Assembly: GCA_033220425.1 (NCBI GenBank)
Contig: CM065649.1
Coordinates: 3,782,001 to 3,846,000 of the forward strand
Direction: 5' to 3'
Source: Lepraria neglecta
Taxonomy: Eukaryota > Ascomycota > Lecanoromycetes > Lecanorales > Stereocaulaceae
Length of the DNA stretch: 64,000 bases
Part shown: positions 42,005 through 51,786 of the stretch, piece by piece
Layout of the letters: each line of letters begins with the position of its first letter
Position numbering within the stretch: position 1 is the stretch's first letter
The notes under the pieces: model-generated
Seen by the model: the letters and a program-made list of their open reading frames with translations, nothing else
Database searches by the model: none
What the model was told of the DNA's origin: nothing
Program-made: the position numbers and the translations under genes

Positions 42005-42916
42005 ATGGCTTCCACCTCCACCTCCCCTCCCCCAGCGGAAACGCAAACCTTCACAACCATGGACAAAGACCTTGACGCTATAGGCTCTCACTGCCAATAC
42101 AACTACTGCAATCAACTCGACTTCCTCCCTTTTCGCTGTGAATCCTGTAAAGGAACATACTGTCTTGAGCATCGTACCGAAAGTGGCCATAAGTGTCCCC
42201 GAGCAGGCGAATGGGCTGCTGCGAGGCGGAAAGCTGAGGCGCTTTCACCTACTACGAATATAAATCTACCTGGTAAACCGACGCTGCTGACGGCATCGCA
42301 GTGCTCGCATCCGAGCTGCAAGACTTATATCAATACTTTGAGCTCTGTCGGCGTTGGATGTCCTACGTGTAACAGGCAATATTGTCTCAAACATCGGTTA
42401 GAGGAGGATCACAGCTGTTCTACACTCATACCAATCGGCGTGCGGCAGTCCTCAGGTCCTACACGAGCGGATAAAGCTAAGGCAGCGCTCGGCCGCCTAA
42501 GAGTATGGGGAAAAGAGAAACAAGCAGCCGTGCTACCAAAGCCCAAACCGTCTACAGCAGCTAGCCGAATACTCGCAGTGAACGCACTCAAGAAATCAGC
42601 AAAAGGCGATGCAAAAGTCCCTGTCGAGAAGCGAACATATCTCTATGTGGAAGCTGAGGCGAATACCACAAGCAGCAAACTACCAAAGGGCGAGTGTTTC
42701 TTCAACAAGGAGTGGAGCGTGGGGCGCGTGTTGGATGCTGCTGCGAAGACTCTTCAGGTAGAGAATGTCAATAATCGAGGCGGTGGAGAGGAGGAGAGGT
42801 TGAGGGTGTTTCATGTGGAGATGGGACGGTTGCTAGAGTTTGGGGAGAAGGTGGGGGATGTGTGTGTTAGTGGGAATACGGTTGTGCTGCTGAGGGGTGT
42901 TGGACCTGCTGCTTGA
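42005..42916 (+). CDS. AN1-type zinc-finger protein with C-terminal ubiquitin-like region
   Basis: Single exon, 303 residues. Two AN1 fingers are present: CQYNYC...FRCESC...YCLEH...HKC (about residues 30-64) and CSHPSC...CPTC...YCLKH...HSC (about 99-137). Layout resembles Cuz1/ZFAND1, which links Cdc48 and the proteasome to arsenite-type stress; this role is by analogy. After a basic linker, the C-terminal 90 residues (from about VPVEKRTYLYVEAE) resemble a ubiquitin-like fold, as in Cuz1. The initiator ATG has an optimal CACCATGG context. The 5' end of the coding strand is C-rich and the last 200 bases are G-rich (GGCGGTGGAGAGGAGGAGAG). No introns are needed. Confidence 0.88.
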   Translation: MASTSTSPPPAETQTFTTMDKDLDAIGSHCQYNYCNQLDFLPFRCESCKGTYCLEHRTESGHKCPRAGEWAAARRKAEALSPTTNINLPGKPTLLTASQCSHPSCKTYINTLSSVGVGCPTCNRQYCLKHRLEEDHSCSTLIPIGVRQSSGPTRADKAKAALGRLRVWGKEKQAAVLPKPKPSTAASRILAVNALKKSAKGDAKVPVEKRTYLYVEAEANTTSSKLPKGECFFNKEWSVGRVLDAAAKTLQVENVNNRGGGEEERLRVFHVEMGRLLEFGEKVGDVCVSGNTVVLLRGVGPAA

Positions 42917-44444
42917 GGGTCTTAGGCGCCGTTGTCATATTGCTTGGGTAGCGATGGCGCTGGGTATAGAAAGTTGCTCAATGGTTTGATGCGTTACAAC
43001 ATCACTGTGTGGAACGTTTATGCTGACATCGGAAATATGACCAACTAAGTGATACCCACGACCGCTTATTCTTCAAATTCAGACCATTTCTACCATGACA
43101 TGCCGCCCCATTGAGCAATCCCGGAGAGCTCAGATCCTGACATTCCTTCAGAGCGACGAGCCTTGACCCTGCAACTTGACCAGAGCAAGAAGCATGCTGC
43201 TATCATCACGGTCGTATCAAACGGCTGATACCCTGGCATTTGATCAAATCAAGAAGCTGGGTACCGTTGACTCCGCCATTATGAAAACCTAAGATTCTGG
43301 CATTTGGTTGCAACAAGGAGCCCAGACTCTGGGATTTGATTTGAGCGAGGAGCTGGGATGCTGGCGAAACCGCTGTGCCAGAAAGCTGAGATCCAGGTAG
43401 TTGATCAGAACAACGAGCTGGGGGCCCTGGCACTTTATCAGAGCGACAACCTGGAAGCCAGCAACAAGGCTATACCAAGGAGCTGAGGCTTTGGCACTAA
43501 GGCCAGAGCAAGGAACTGCGTTCTAGCACCAACGAAGGAACCCTGAGCTAGATGCTGCCAAATGACCTGACTGCTGGTCTGTTGCTAGCCATTTAAGACC
43601 TAACTCGTTGTCGATACCCCTGACCATTACGACGCCCACTTCATCGACGATTCAACATCCCAACTCGGACATGCACCAGTTATATCGATGATGCTCAAGG
43701 ATATCCAAGCCTCTTCTCAGTCTCATTTTCTTATCAGATGCCAGCTCTCAGCTCTGGCGCCGTTATGCCCGGTGAAATTCTCGTCTCTAGCAAACCAAGA
43801 AGCAATTTCAATTCCCACCTCCGTACCAAGTTCGTCAAGCCATAGCTCAACCCTGATGTTTTTTCAACATTGATGATTCTTAAGCCTGATGATATTCGGC
43901 GTCGAGGCGTCTCGACCCTGATATTGGGTTCAATTCTCAGCCTTGACCGTTGACGCCTAGCCTGATTAGCTCTTAGCCCTGATATGATCGTTGCCATTCC
44001 CGGCTCTTAACCATGGCATTGTTTCTCACCACTAGCGTTTAACCCTGGTAATTGTCGTCCACAATAAGCTCTGGATCCGGCAACATGGCATCAATTTTCC
44101 AATTCTCAGCTTGCTGAAACCTCTGATCCCATGGGCCATGGTGCCTGGTGCTCCTTGAATGTAATTATGTAAACAAGCAGGGCGTAGACCCCTCACCTTT
44201 GGGGCTGGGGTTATCACGTAATTGAGTATGAGAGGAGTAGCCATTGCTCATGGAGTCTCAGTCTTATCATCGTTCAAGGAGTTTCACGCATTGAAGCTGG
44301 GATGGGGAGAAACTGCTTGTGTGAATCGCTCCTGAATCCTTTTTATAAAGGTCTATATACAGCAGTGCTTATGTAGATAGATAAGACAGCGAACTATCCA
44401 TGGTATCGCCTCTAAATGAAATGCCAATATCTTCCAAGCTCCCT
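42917..44444. other. Intergenic region filled by degenerate minisatellites
   Basis: About 1.5 kb between the convergent AN1 gene and permease. The segment 43100-44110 consists largely of diverged short repeats (separate entry). No gene supported. Confidence 0.5.
43100..44110. repeat. Degenerate ~32-bp minisatellite
   Basis: From about 43110 to 43540 the plus strand is built from diverged units near ACCCTGGCATTTGATCAGAG followed by CAACGAGCTGGG, about 31-34 bp each. From about 43730 to 44060 a related series repeats CTCTTAACCCTGATATTG-type units ending near CAATTCTCAGC. Both series share the core ACCCTGGCATT. Copies differ at many positions, including one-base length changes, so no reading frame is kept. 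Confidence 0.65.
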
Positions 44445-46155
44445 CTACCGACCAAACGTCTTCAACTCAAGATACCTCAAAGGTGGGTAAACAATAAGCG
44501 CAAAGCCAGACCCGAGCCAGATACCAATATCAGCTCCAGTTCCACCACCAACCATAACCGCAACAGGGCCAACAAACCAAACCTGGTCCATACCAATGAT
44601 AGCACCAGCCCAACCGACAAGGAAAGCAACCAAAGCAGCAATGCCGACGGGCAACGCCTTCTTGTTCTCCCACTGGGTCCAGTCGAAGCCGAGACTCATG
44701 CCCTGCTTGAAAATGAGATGCTCTTCTAGAACGATGCTTACGAAGATCAAGAGCCAGTAGCCCATGAGGGCCAAAAAGTTCTGGAAAATGGCGAAGAGGT
44801 TGTTACGGCCGGCAATGGCGCAGACGAAGTAGACGGTCACAACAACGCAGACCCAGAGGTAACGAGGGACGGCTTTGCCGTAGCGGCCAAGCACTTGGCA
44901 ACCTAGGGCTGCAGCGTAGGTGCCGGGGATGTTGTTTGCAATGACGCCCAATGCGACGATGACACCGCAGAATTTGCCGAAACCGCCGAGGCCGCCGTAG
45001 CCGGCAAGGAGGAGAGCGCCAGATGAGGTGCTGTAAGCATCAGCCCAGGCTGGAGTCGAGTTGACGCCACAGCCGAGACCAACGCCCATGAGAGTGACCC
45101 AGACGAAGGACAGGGTCAGGCCAGAGAATGTCATTAGGAAGGTCAACTTCTTGTTGGTGGTCTCGGGGTAGTAGACGTAGAAGTCTGAACCGGCGCCGGC
45201 CCACGAGAGAGGAACGGACAGGCACAAGGAGAAAAATGAGAGACGGTGGGCGGTGATAGCCTGGCTGCTTCCGGAAGACTGGAGAGTAGGGTTGAAGTTT
45301 GGTCCAGCGGATCCGACAAGGACGAAGAGGGCAATCAACTGGGGGAGCCATGCCCATCTATTGACAGTCAGTAAGGGATGCAGTTGGAGATCAGACGAGC
45401 TAGCTACGTACCTCTCGTAGATATGGAAGAGCGCCATTCCAAACACAGCAATGAGCCAGCTGATAAGTGCGACAATTATAATGCCAACGACGATAGACAT
45501 GGACCCGCCACTGACAGCTGACAAGAGCTGTCCACTAATGATGCAACTGATAGTACCATATCCAACCATAATTATCATGTTGAGGAAGCAGGTGAGCTTG
45601 GCCGGATTGTATCCCATGAAGTATCGGGCTACAATCTGAATCACAATGCCCAGTTAGCTTGCGCCCAAACTCCAACAGCAGAGGGATGCCTACCATTGTT
45701 CGATTGCCGCTCTGCGCACCCCAGATACTCATGTAGGCTGTGGGAATAGATCCAACCAAGGAGCCAAACGTAGCCATCATAGCAGAGTCAACGAAGCCCA
45801 ACTCAAAAACTAATGGCCCAAGAAGCCCGACTGCCAAGTTGTTTGCCGTCACGTTGGCGCTGAACCACAGAATAGCCATCTGCGCATAACCCATCACGGA
45901 TGAGCCATGGCGCTCCTCTGGCAACACACGCGCGATACCACGAGCCTCGAGACCGGCGAAGGATTCGATCTTGTTGTTCCATCTTTGCAGCTTGGTGGGC
46001 ACCGGGATCAAAGCTGGTGGACTCGCAGACGCGGAGGAGGAGTCGAGGGTGGTCTTCTCGACAGAGTTCCTGCTGGAGACATTGGTGGCACCAGCGCCAG
46101 ACTTCTCCAGGTCGGCCACAGGTAGCCCCGTTGTGGGGTGGTGAAGAGGATTCAT
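44445..46155 (-). CDS. NCS1-family purine-cytosine permease
   Basis: Plasma-membrane proton symporter for purines and/or cytosine, of the Fcy2/FcyB group. Three exons, 46155-45694, 45635-45412 and 45357-44445, give 532 residues. After a hydrophilic Ser-rich N-terminus, the family signature KIESFAGLEARGIARVLPEE precedes about 12 hydrophobic segments. Landmarks are AILWFSANVTANNLAVGLLG, WGAQSGNRTMIVARYFMGY (created by splice 1), SWAGAGSDFYVYYP and NNIPGTYAAALG. The second intron (45358-45411, 54 nt, GTACGT...ATAG) is in frame without a stop, so retention would insert 18 residues. Two AGATAA motifs lie upstream (about 46252 and 46451), compatible with GATA-factor nitrogen control, but such short sites also occur by chance. 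Exact substrate is not readable. Confidence 0.92.
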
Positions 46156-48202
46156 GGCGACTGAGGCGTATGTACGGAAGAGTAGTGATGTCTCTCACAA
46201 CAGAAGGCCAGGTGAGAGGTACTCTTGGGTGAATAAAAGCGAGGGAGTGGGAGATAACTGGCTAAAGTAAGAAGACCAAGAAAAAAAAACACTTTGGAGG
46301 GAGCTGCAAGAACATGCAGCAAACCCAAGAAATCTAAGGGTCTGGTTAGACTGGTTCGTCTGTTCCTGGAGACATGGACGGGCTGGGCCTACCACGCTTT
46401 GAGGCTTAACACTGGTGCATCTAACACGGCAGACTAGCGTCGTTCGCCCGAGATAAGTCGAAAGTGCCTCGACGCTCGAGGGCTGGGGGCCCCCCAAACA
46501 GCAACCGTGCTGATGGACAGGCACCCGGAAAAGTCAATCGGCATGATCTGCGCAACGGGCCAACTGATTGGCCACTGCGGAGAACTATTCCCAAGCTTTG
46601 GTGGCTGAGATGCTAACAGGACATGAATCATGAAGCAGACAAGCTAGGGGACTTTTCACGGGATGACATGGGACGATATGGTCGTGGGGAGGGTGGCCCC
46701 TTTGCTTGTCTGTAGCCATAGACGACGAGGCTGCTGCAATGAAGGCTGGTCCCATTGTCCCAAGGTTGAGTTCGGATACACGCGAGTACTAACACAGCCT
46801 TCCGCATGGCGAACGTGGTTCGGTAACTCGCACATCCGGCCCAGAATCTATCAGTTCATGCATTAAAGAATGTCGTTACTCCACCTGTAAGCTGCGGGCT
46901 GCCTCGGCAGTCATTGGATATGAAGCAGAGATGACAACACGCAAGTGGTCTAGAATTCTCTTATCGCAAATCGATAATCGATTCGTAGCCGCTCGAAACG
47001 TTGGCGGCGTTGGTCGATTGTGGAGTTGTTGAGGAATGGCCCGAGTTTGACTTGAAGTTAGAAATGCCAAGGAAGATAGCACCCCCACGCTAACTGACGC
47101 TAGCAAGGTTTAAACGCAAGAAAGTCTGGGACCGATGTCCTCCTAGCACTCGCTTTCATATTAAAAGGATTCAAGCTTCTTTCTGTCCCATATGCGTGGC
47201 TGAATCACGCAAGGGGCCTCCCAACAGCTCAATCATCATCACTGCTAGCAATATCGAATTCCAAATCCCCATATAGATCGCGTGCTCACCTCACAAACAT
47301 CAATTCATGTCTCACAAATTGTTACAACTTACCCCCCTACCAATGCCAAAGTTGCCAACATGTCAGTGGCTAGCAAGGGAACGGACGCCTCTTCGGACCG
47401 CAAGACTAAAGAAATAGATTGCCGAGATGGCTCAAACGTTGTTGTCTATTTCGTAAACTCAAATGGAGTCCCTAGTCCGCGAGAGCCCCCAAGCAATACG
47501 ACCAACCTCCACTAGCCTGAAAGAAAAGCCCGAGGCTCAATCAGTCGTAAATGCTTTTCAGAAAACTTGTTCACGGAAAGGGGGCCAGAATTGTTTACTT
47601 TATCTTCAGCGAAAAATGGTGGAGATACACATTCCGTGTCCAAGTCGTGCCGAATTGTCCTAACATCATGAACCGTTTGCTGCACGTCGCTGATGGCTCT
47701 CGTAATTGTTATGCCTAATGACTTGCGCGATCGCTTGTGGACTTCGACTTTGGAGCCGCTGCTCGGAGGAAAAGTGTGGGTTTCGATCAATCCAACGCAA
47801 GAATTACTTTCTTGGCCCGCCTAAAAAGGAAGTATTCGTCAGGGGTTTATCGAAAGAAATTCCGGGGAATATCGAGTGGTTCCCGAATTTTCCTTCCGTC
47901 CACCTCACAGGCCCGTCCGCTGCAGCCACTGTAACAATAGTGTGCGATGAGGCTTAGTGCAAGGTACAATTCTAGACAAGATAGTATCTTTGACAGATTT
48001 CTGATAAGGGGATCCTCTAGCATCTTTTGGATATCGACAACGTTGAAAAGGGACTTTGTTCCGCAATATATTGTTTTCTGTTCAGCCTCAGTACACAAGT
48101 CATGATTACTGGACCACACAACACTCTTTAATAAATTCTTTTGGATCCTTCGACTCGTGTCCACGTACGCAGTACACTTGAGTCAGTTACTTCTAGATCA
48201 AT
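46156..48202. other. Intergenic region between permease and rhodopsin-domain gene
   Basis: About 2 kb serving as upstream region of both divergent genes. Only short ORFs without domain content are present. An A9 tract lies near 46282. Confidence 0.4.
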
Positions 48203-49807
48203 ATGTCAGAAGCACGCACTTTGGCTATTGAGTCATGGACTCTTTACGCCATCACCATTCTATCTATCGTTGCGAGAATGTATGTCTACCCACTTCAACT
48301 GCTGTCTCAGTCGACCTTGAGTAACATGACATCTCTAGTGCTTCTCGAAGGATATTGCTGGGCTCTCTGAAGAAGCTGCAGATCGATGATTATATTATGC
48401 TTGTTATAACGGTATGTGAACATGCCTGTTCCATCTTCACAAATTCACACTACACTACACCCAAATCTTTCTACCCCGCCTCCAAAGAGCCAACTCCCCA
48501 ACCTACTGATGTTGACTTGAGGGTCTTGGTACCATGGCTGACCCACGACCTTGAACCCCCCAGATCACCTATACAGTTGTCATAGTCTCGGTGAATCAAA
48601 CGGCGAACAATCTCAGCAGCTACCTTCCTCCTGGATTCGTTGAAACGCTCACTCCGGACGAGATACAAAACGCCATTTACGGGAGCAAGTTCGTTTTTAT
48701 TTGCGAATGTTTTAAATTGACGACTATTTGGCTGGTTAAAGCCTGCTTGCTTATCCTCTATGGTCACATGACGTGAGTCCTTCCCTTCAACAACACCTGG
48801 AGAGTCAGCGGCATATATTCGACGTATTGGATTCTGACCAAACATGCTGACCCAATTCATTCAAATAGATCGGGCTTGCCGAAGCAGCATCGCTTGGTCA
48901 AGTGGGTCGCGTGCTATTGTGCGCTGGGGTACGTGGTCGTTGTGGTACTCTTCTTGTCCGCCTGGTGTCGGCCAATCGAGCAATATTGGGCTGTACCCCC
49001 TAATAACTGTAAGTTGTACTGTCCTTTTGTCAACTTGTCATTTGTGGTCTTGTGTAACCATTCAAGGCCAATGATGAGCTGACTGTTGGCTTTCTTCTGA
49101 AATAGCACAGTGTGCATCCTACTATCACCACTTAATCACGGACGCCGTCTTCAACATCTCATCCGACTTAATGATGTTATTCATACCCCTGCCATTACTG
49201 ATCAAGGCAAAGCTGCCATTGAGAAGGAAGTTCATTCTTTCTGGCGTATTCAGTCTTGGTGTCTTCGTTGTATGTATCATCCCATGTCAACCACAACTCA
49301 TGCATCCAGCTTATCGTGCCTCTACAGATCCTATCAGCCGTTCTGAACCGCTACTACAACTTTACTGCCGGATATGGTAGTCTAATCTACCTCAACTGGT
49401 ACGCCGGTGAGACGTCTACAGCAATCATCGTCGCCAACATTCCCCACTGCTGGCCACTCCTCAGCCGTGTTTTCCGCCTGGGATCTTTCAAGAGCTCCAA
49501 CCTTGACCCAAACTCCCAGAGCCGACCGAAGTTCCAAAGCGGGGTTCAAAGCCGACGACGACCTAATGGCTTAGACACTGACGGGTATCTCCGAAGCGAA
49601 AGTGAGGAGAGAATTGCCGGCAAGGGAGCTGGATCCTGGATCACACAGCCCCAGTCGCACGACATGGAACTCGGCCAAGTGGACGGCACCCCACACACCG
49701 CCACTGCCACTGGAGGAGAAAAGGAAGAACAAATGTGGACATCAAGACGTGAGGACAAGTCGGAAGGCATTGTCCGCACTGTACATATTCGTCAATACTC
49801 GAGCTAA
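48203..49807 (+). CDS. Fungal rhodopsin-domain integral membrane protein (PTH11/SAT4-like superfamily)
   Basis: Seven-helix-type membrane protein of the large fungal family called rhodopsin-domain or SAT4-like; members include PTH11-related receptors, but most are uncharacterised. Six exons, 48203-48279, 48339-48411, 48564-48772, 48869-49008, 49106-49269 and 49328-49807, give 380 residues. Family landmarks after splicing are VARIASRRILLGSLKKLQ then IDDYIML, FKLTTIWLVKACLLILYGHM, CRPIEQYWAVPPN, NISSDLMMLFIPLPLL and ETSTAIIVANIPHCWPLLSR. The tail of about 115 residues is hydrophilic and ends QYSS, probably cytoplasmic. No CFEM domain is present, unlike PTH11 itself. The ligand or role is unknown. 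Introns of 58-152 nt are longer than elsewhere in the window. Confidence 0.88.
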
Positions 49808-50344
49808 ATGCTCATAATGAGGTGGATTGCGATGGAAGAGTAAATAAGATGCACGGCCACGGATGGTGATTGGGGGCGCCTTGAGACGACTTGTATGAGT
49901 ACGGAGGCTTTTTCGTGACGGCCCATTTTCAAGGCTGATCTAGGAGTCCATTTGTGAATATTGTTTAGGGACTCCATGACCGCCTATTCGAAAAAGCCGA
50001 GCTCTAGGGTGGCTATCTCTCTGTGTTAATATGTGTGTCTTCATGTACTTTAGATGAGGCAGCGGCGCATGGTATAGATACAAAAGTCGTTTACCTAGAG
50101 TCTACTTTACGATATGCCGCTGTCAAAATAAGATAACTTGAGGGTTCCTTCAGAGCTCAAGGATGCCCAAGCGGTAATGATCAGCTTCACAATAATGCCG
50201 AGACCCAGAAGAACACGCTACTCTAGTAACCAATTTAGAATACACCCGCGAAAGCGCGTCTCAATACAGCGCGATCTCATATCAACTTCTCGAGAATCAC
50301 ACTCTGCAATTACTCAACCATTGACCTTGAGCAACCCCTACACA
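49808..50344. promoter_or_regulatory. Upstream region of thymidylate synthase with CGCGAAA motif
   Basis: About 0.54 kb. CGCGAAAGCGCG lies at 50247-50258, about 90 bases before the ATG. CGCGAAA resembles the SBF/MBF/E2F-type sites that drive G1/S genes, and thymidylate synthase is a known G1/S target in yeasts. The connection here is inference. Confidence 0.4.
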
Positions 50345-51483
50345 ATGACACAAACCGAGCAACCTCCAACCTCAAATGGCCCTCAATCTTCTCTACAGCA
50401 CGAAGAACACCAATACCTAAATCTAATCCGCTACATCCTCGAAAACGGCGAGCATCGCCCAGACAGGTATTTATCCACCCTTCCTTACATCATGCTATAC
50501 TAAAACCTATTCAGAACAGGAACAGGAACCCTCTCCCTCTTTGCCCCACCCCCCTGCGCTTCTCTCTCTCCCACCCCTCTCCCACTGGCGGACCGCCCAC
50601 CCCCATCCTCCCCCTCCTAACAACCAAACGCGTCTTCCTGCGCGCCGTAATCGCCGAACTCCTCTGGTTTATCTCCGGCTCCACCTCCTCCCTCCCCCTT
50701 AGCGAAGCCGGCATAAAAATCTGGGACGGAAATGGAAGCAGGGAGTATTTGGATTCTGTGGGCTTGGGGCATAGGGAAGTGGGAGATCTGGGACCGGTTT
50801 ATGGGTTCCAGTGGAGGCATTTTGGGGCCCAGTATGTGGATGCTAAGACGGATTATACGGGGCAGGGGGTGGATCAGTTGGCGGAGGTTATTGAGAAATT
50901 GAAACATAAGCCGTATGATCGGAGGATCATACTCAGTGCGTGGAATCCAGCGGATTTGGGGAAGATGGCGCTGCCGCCTTGTCATATGTTTTGTCAGTTT
51001 TATGTTAGTTTTCCAAGGGAGAGGGAGGGCAAAGAGGAGGTCAATGGAGATTCTATAGCTCATGTCAATGGCAATGGAGAGTCTACATCACAGCTAAACG
51101 ATAACGGGGACTCTACGGCACGTGTCAATGGCAATGGCACCACCAAACCTCGCGGCGTCCTCTCCTGCCAGCTCTACCAACGCTCCTGCGACATGGGCCT
51201 CGGTGTCCCCTTCAACATCGCGTCCTACGCTCTTCTTACACACATGCTGGCCGATGTGTGCGATTTGACGCCTGGCACATTCATACATACGATGGGGGAC
51301 GCACATGTTTATATGGATCATGTTGATGCACTGAAGATACAATTGGGGAGGGAGCCAAGGCAATTTCCGGAGCTTAAGATAATGGATCACCATGAGGGAA
51401 GCATTGATGGCTGGAAGGCTGAGGATTTTGAGATTAAGGGGTATAAACCGCATGCGAGTATTCCTATGAAGATGAGTGTATGA
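50345..51483 (+). CDS. Thymidylate synthase with an apparent single-base frameshift
   Basis: Converts dUMP to dTMP using methylene-tetrahydrofolate; normally essential for DNA synthesis. Exon 1 is 50345-50466 and exon 2 is 50515-51483, separated by a 48-nt intron. [13 protein letters not shown] is read in one frame, but the rest ([44 protein letters not shown]) is in another. The break falls on a run of six C at 50549-50554, where one more base would restore the frame and the family spacing. Catalytic [33 protein letters not shown] and [12 protein letters not shown] are intact. An Asn/Gly-rich insert (about 51030-51150) lies after YVSFPRE. Given the essential role and homopolymer position, I favour an assembly or sequencing error; a true pseudogene is the alternative. 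Confidence 0.88.
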
Positions 51484-51786
51484 TTATCGATAACGCATTT
51501 GAAAAGAGAGAACGTTGATGATTCTTTCCTTATGTGTATGATGGCTTGCTGTTCGCACTGTCTGGCGACGCTGCCCACGCCTTGCTTACCGTCTCAGCAG
51601 TATGCTGACATTCGAGGACTTCTCAGAACACATTGGTGTGAGAAGGTCAAGCCTGCTACAAGGCTACGTTACTCTTCGGGCTGACAACTTTGGCACAAGG
51701 CTGGGGCTGTGGCCTGAAACAAAACAGGATTGATTCAGTTGCAGCTCCGGACCTTCCATTTCTTTTGTAACACAAATTTATAAATC
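51484..51786. other. Short intergenic region
   Basis: About 300 bases between thymidylate synthase and the CorA-like gene; nothing recognised apart from presumed 3' and 5' flanks. Confidence 0.45.

Noticed and set aside
43100-44110. Possible CRISPR-like array of ~32-bp units
   Set aside because: Units are contiguous and diverged with no constant repeat and unique spacer structure, and the genome is eukaryotic; it is a decayed minisatellite.
47282-47515. 77-codon plus-strand ORF starting MLTSQTSIHV
   Set aside because: No motif, no conserved partner exon and no supporting context; treated as intergenic noise.
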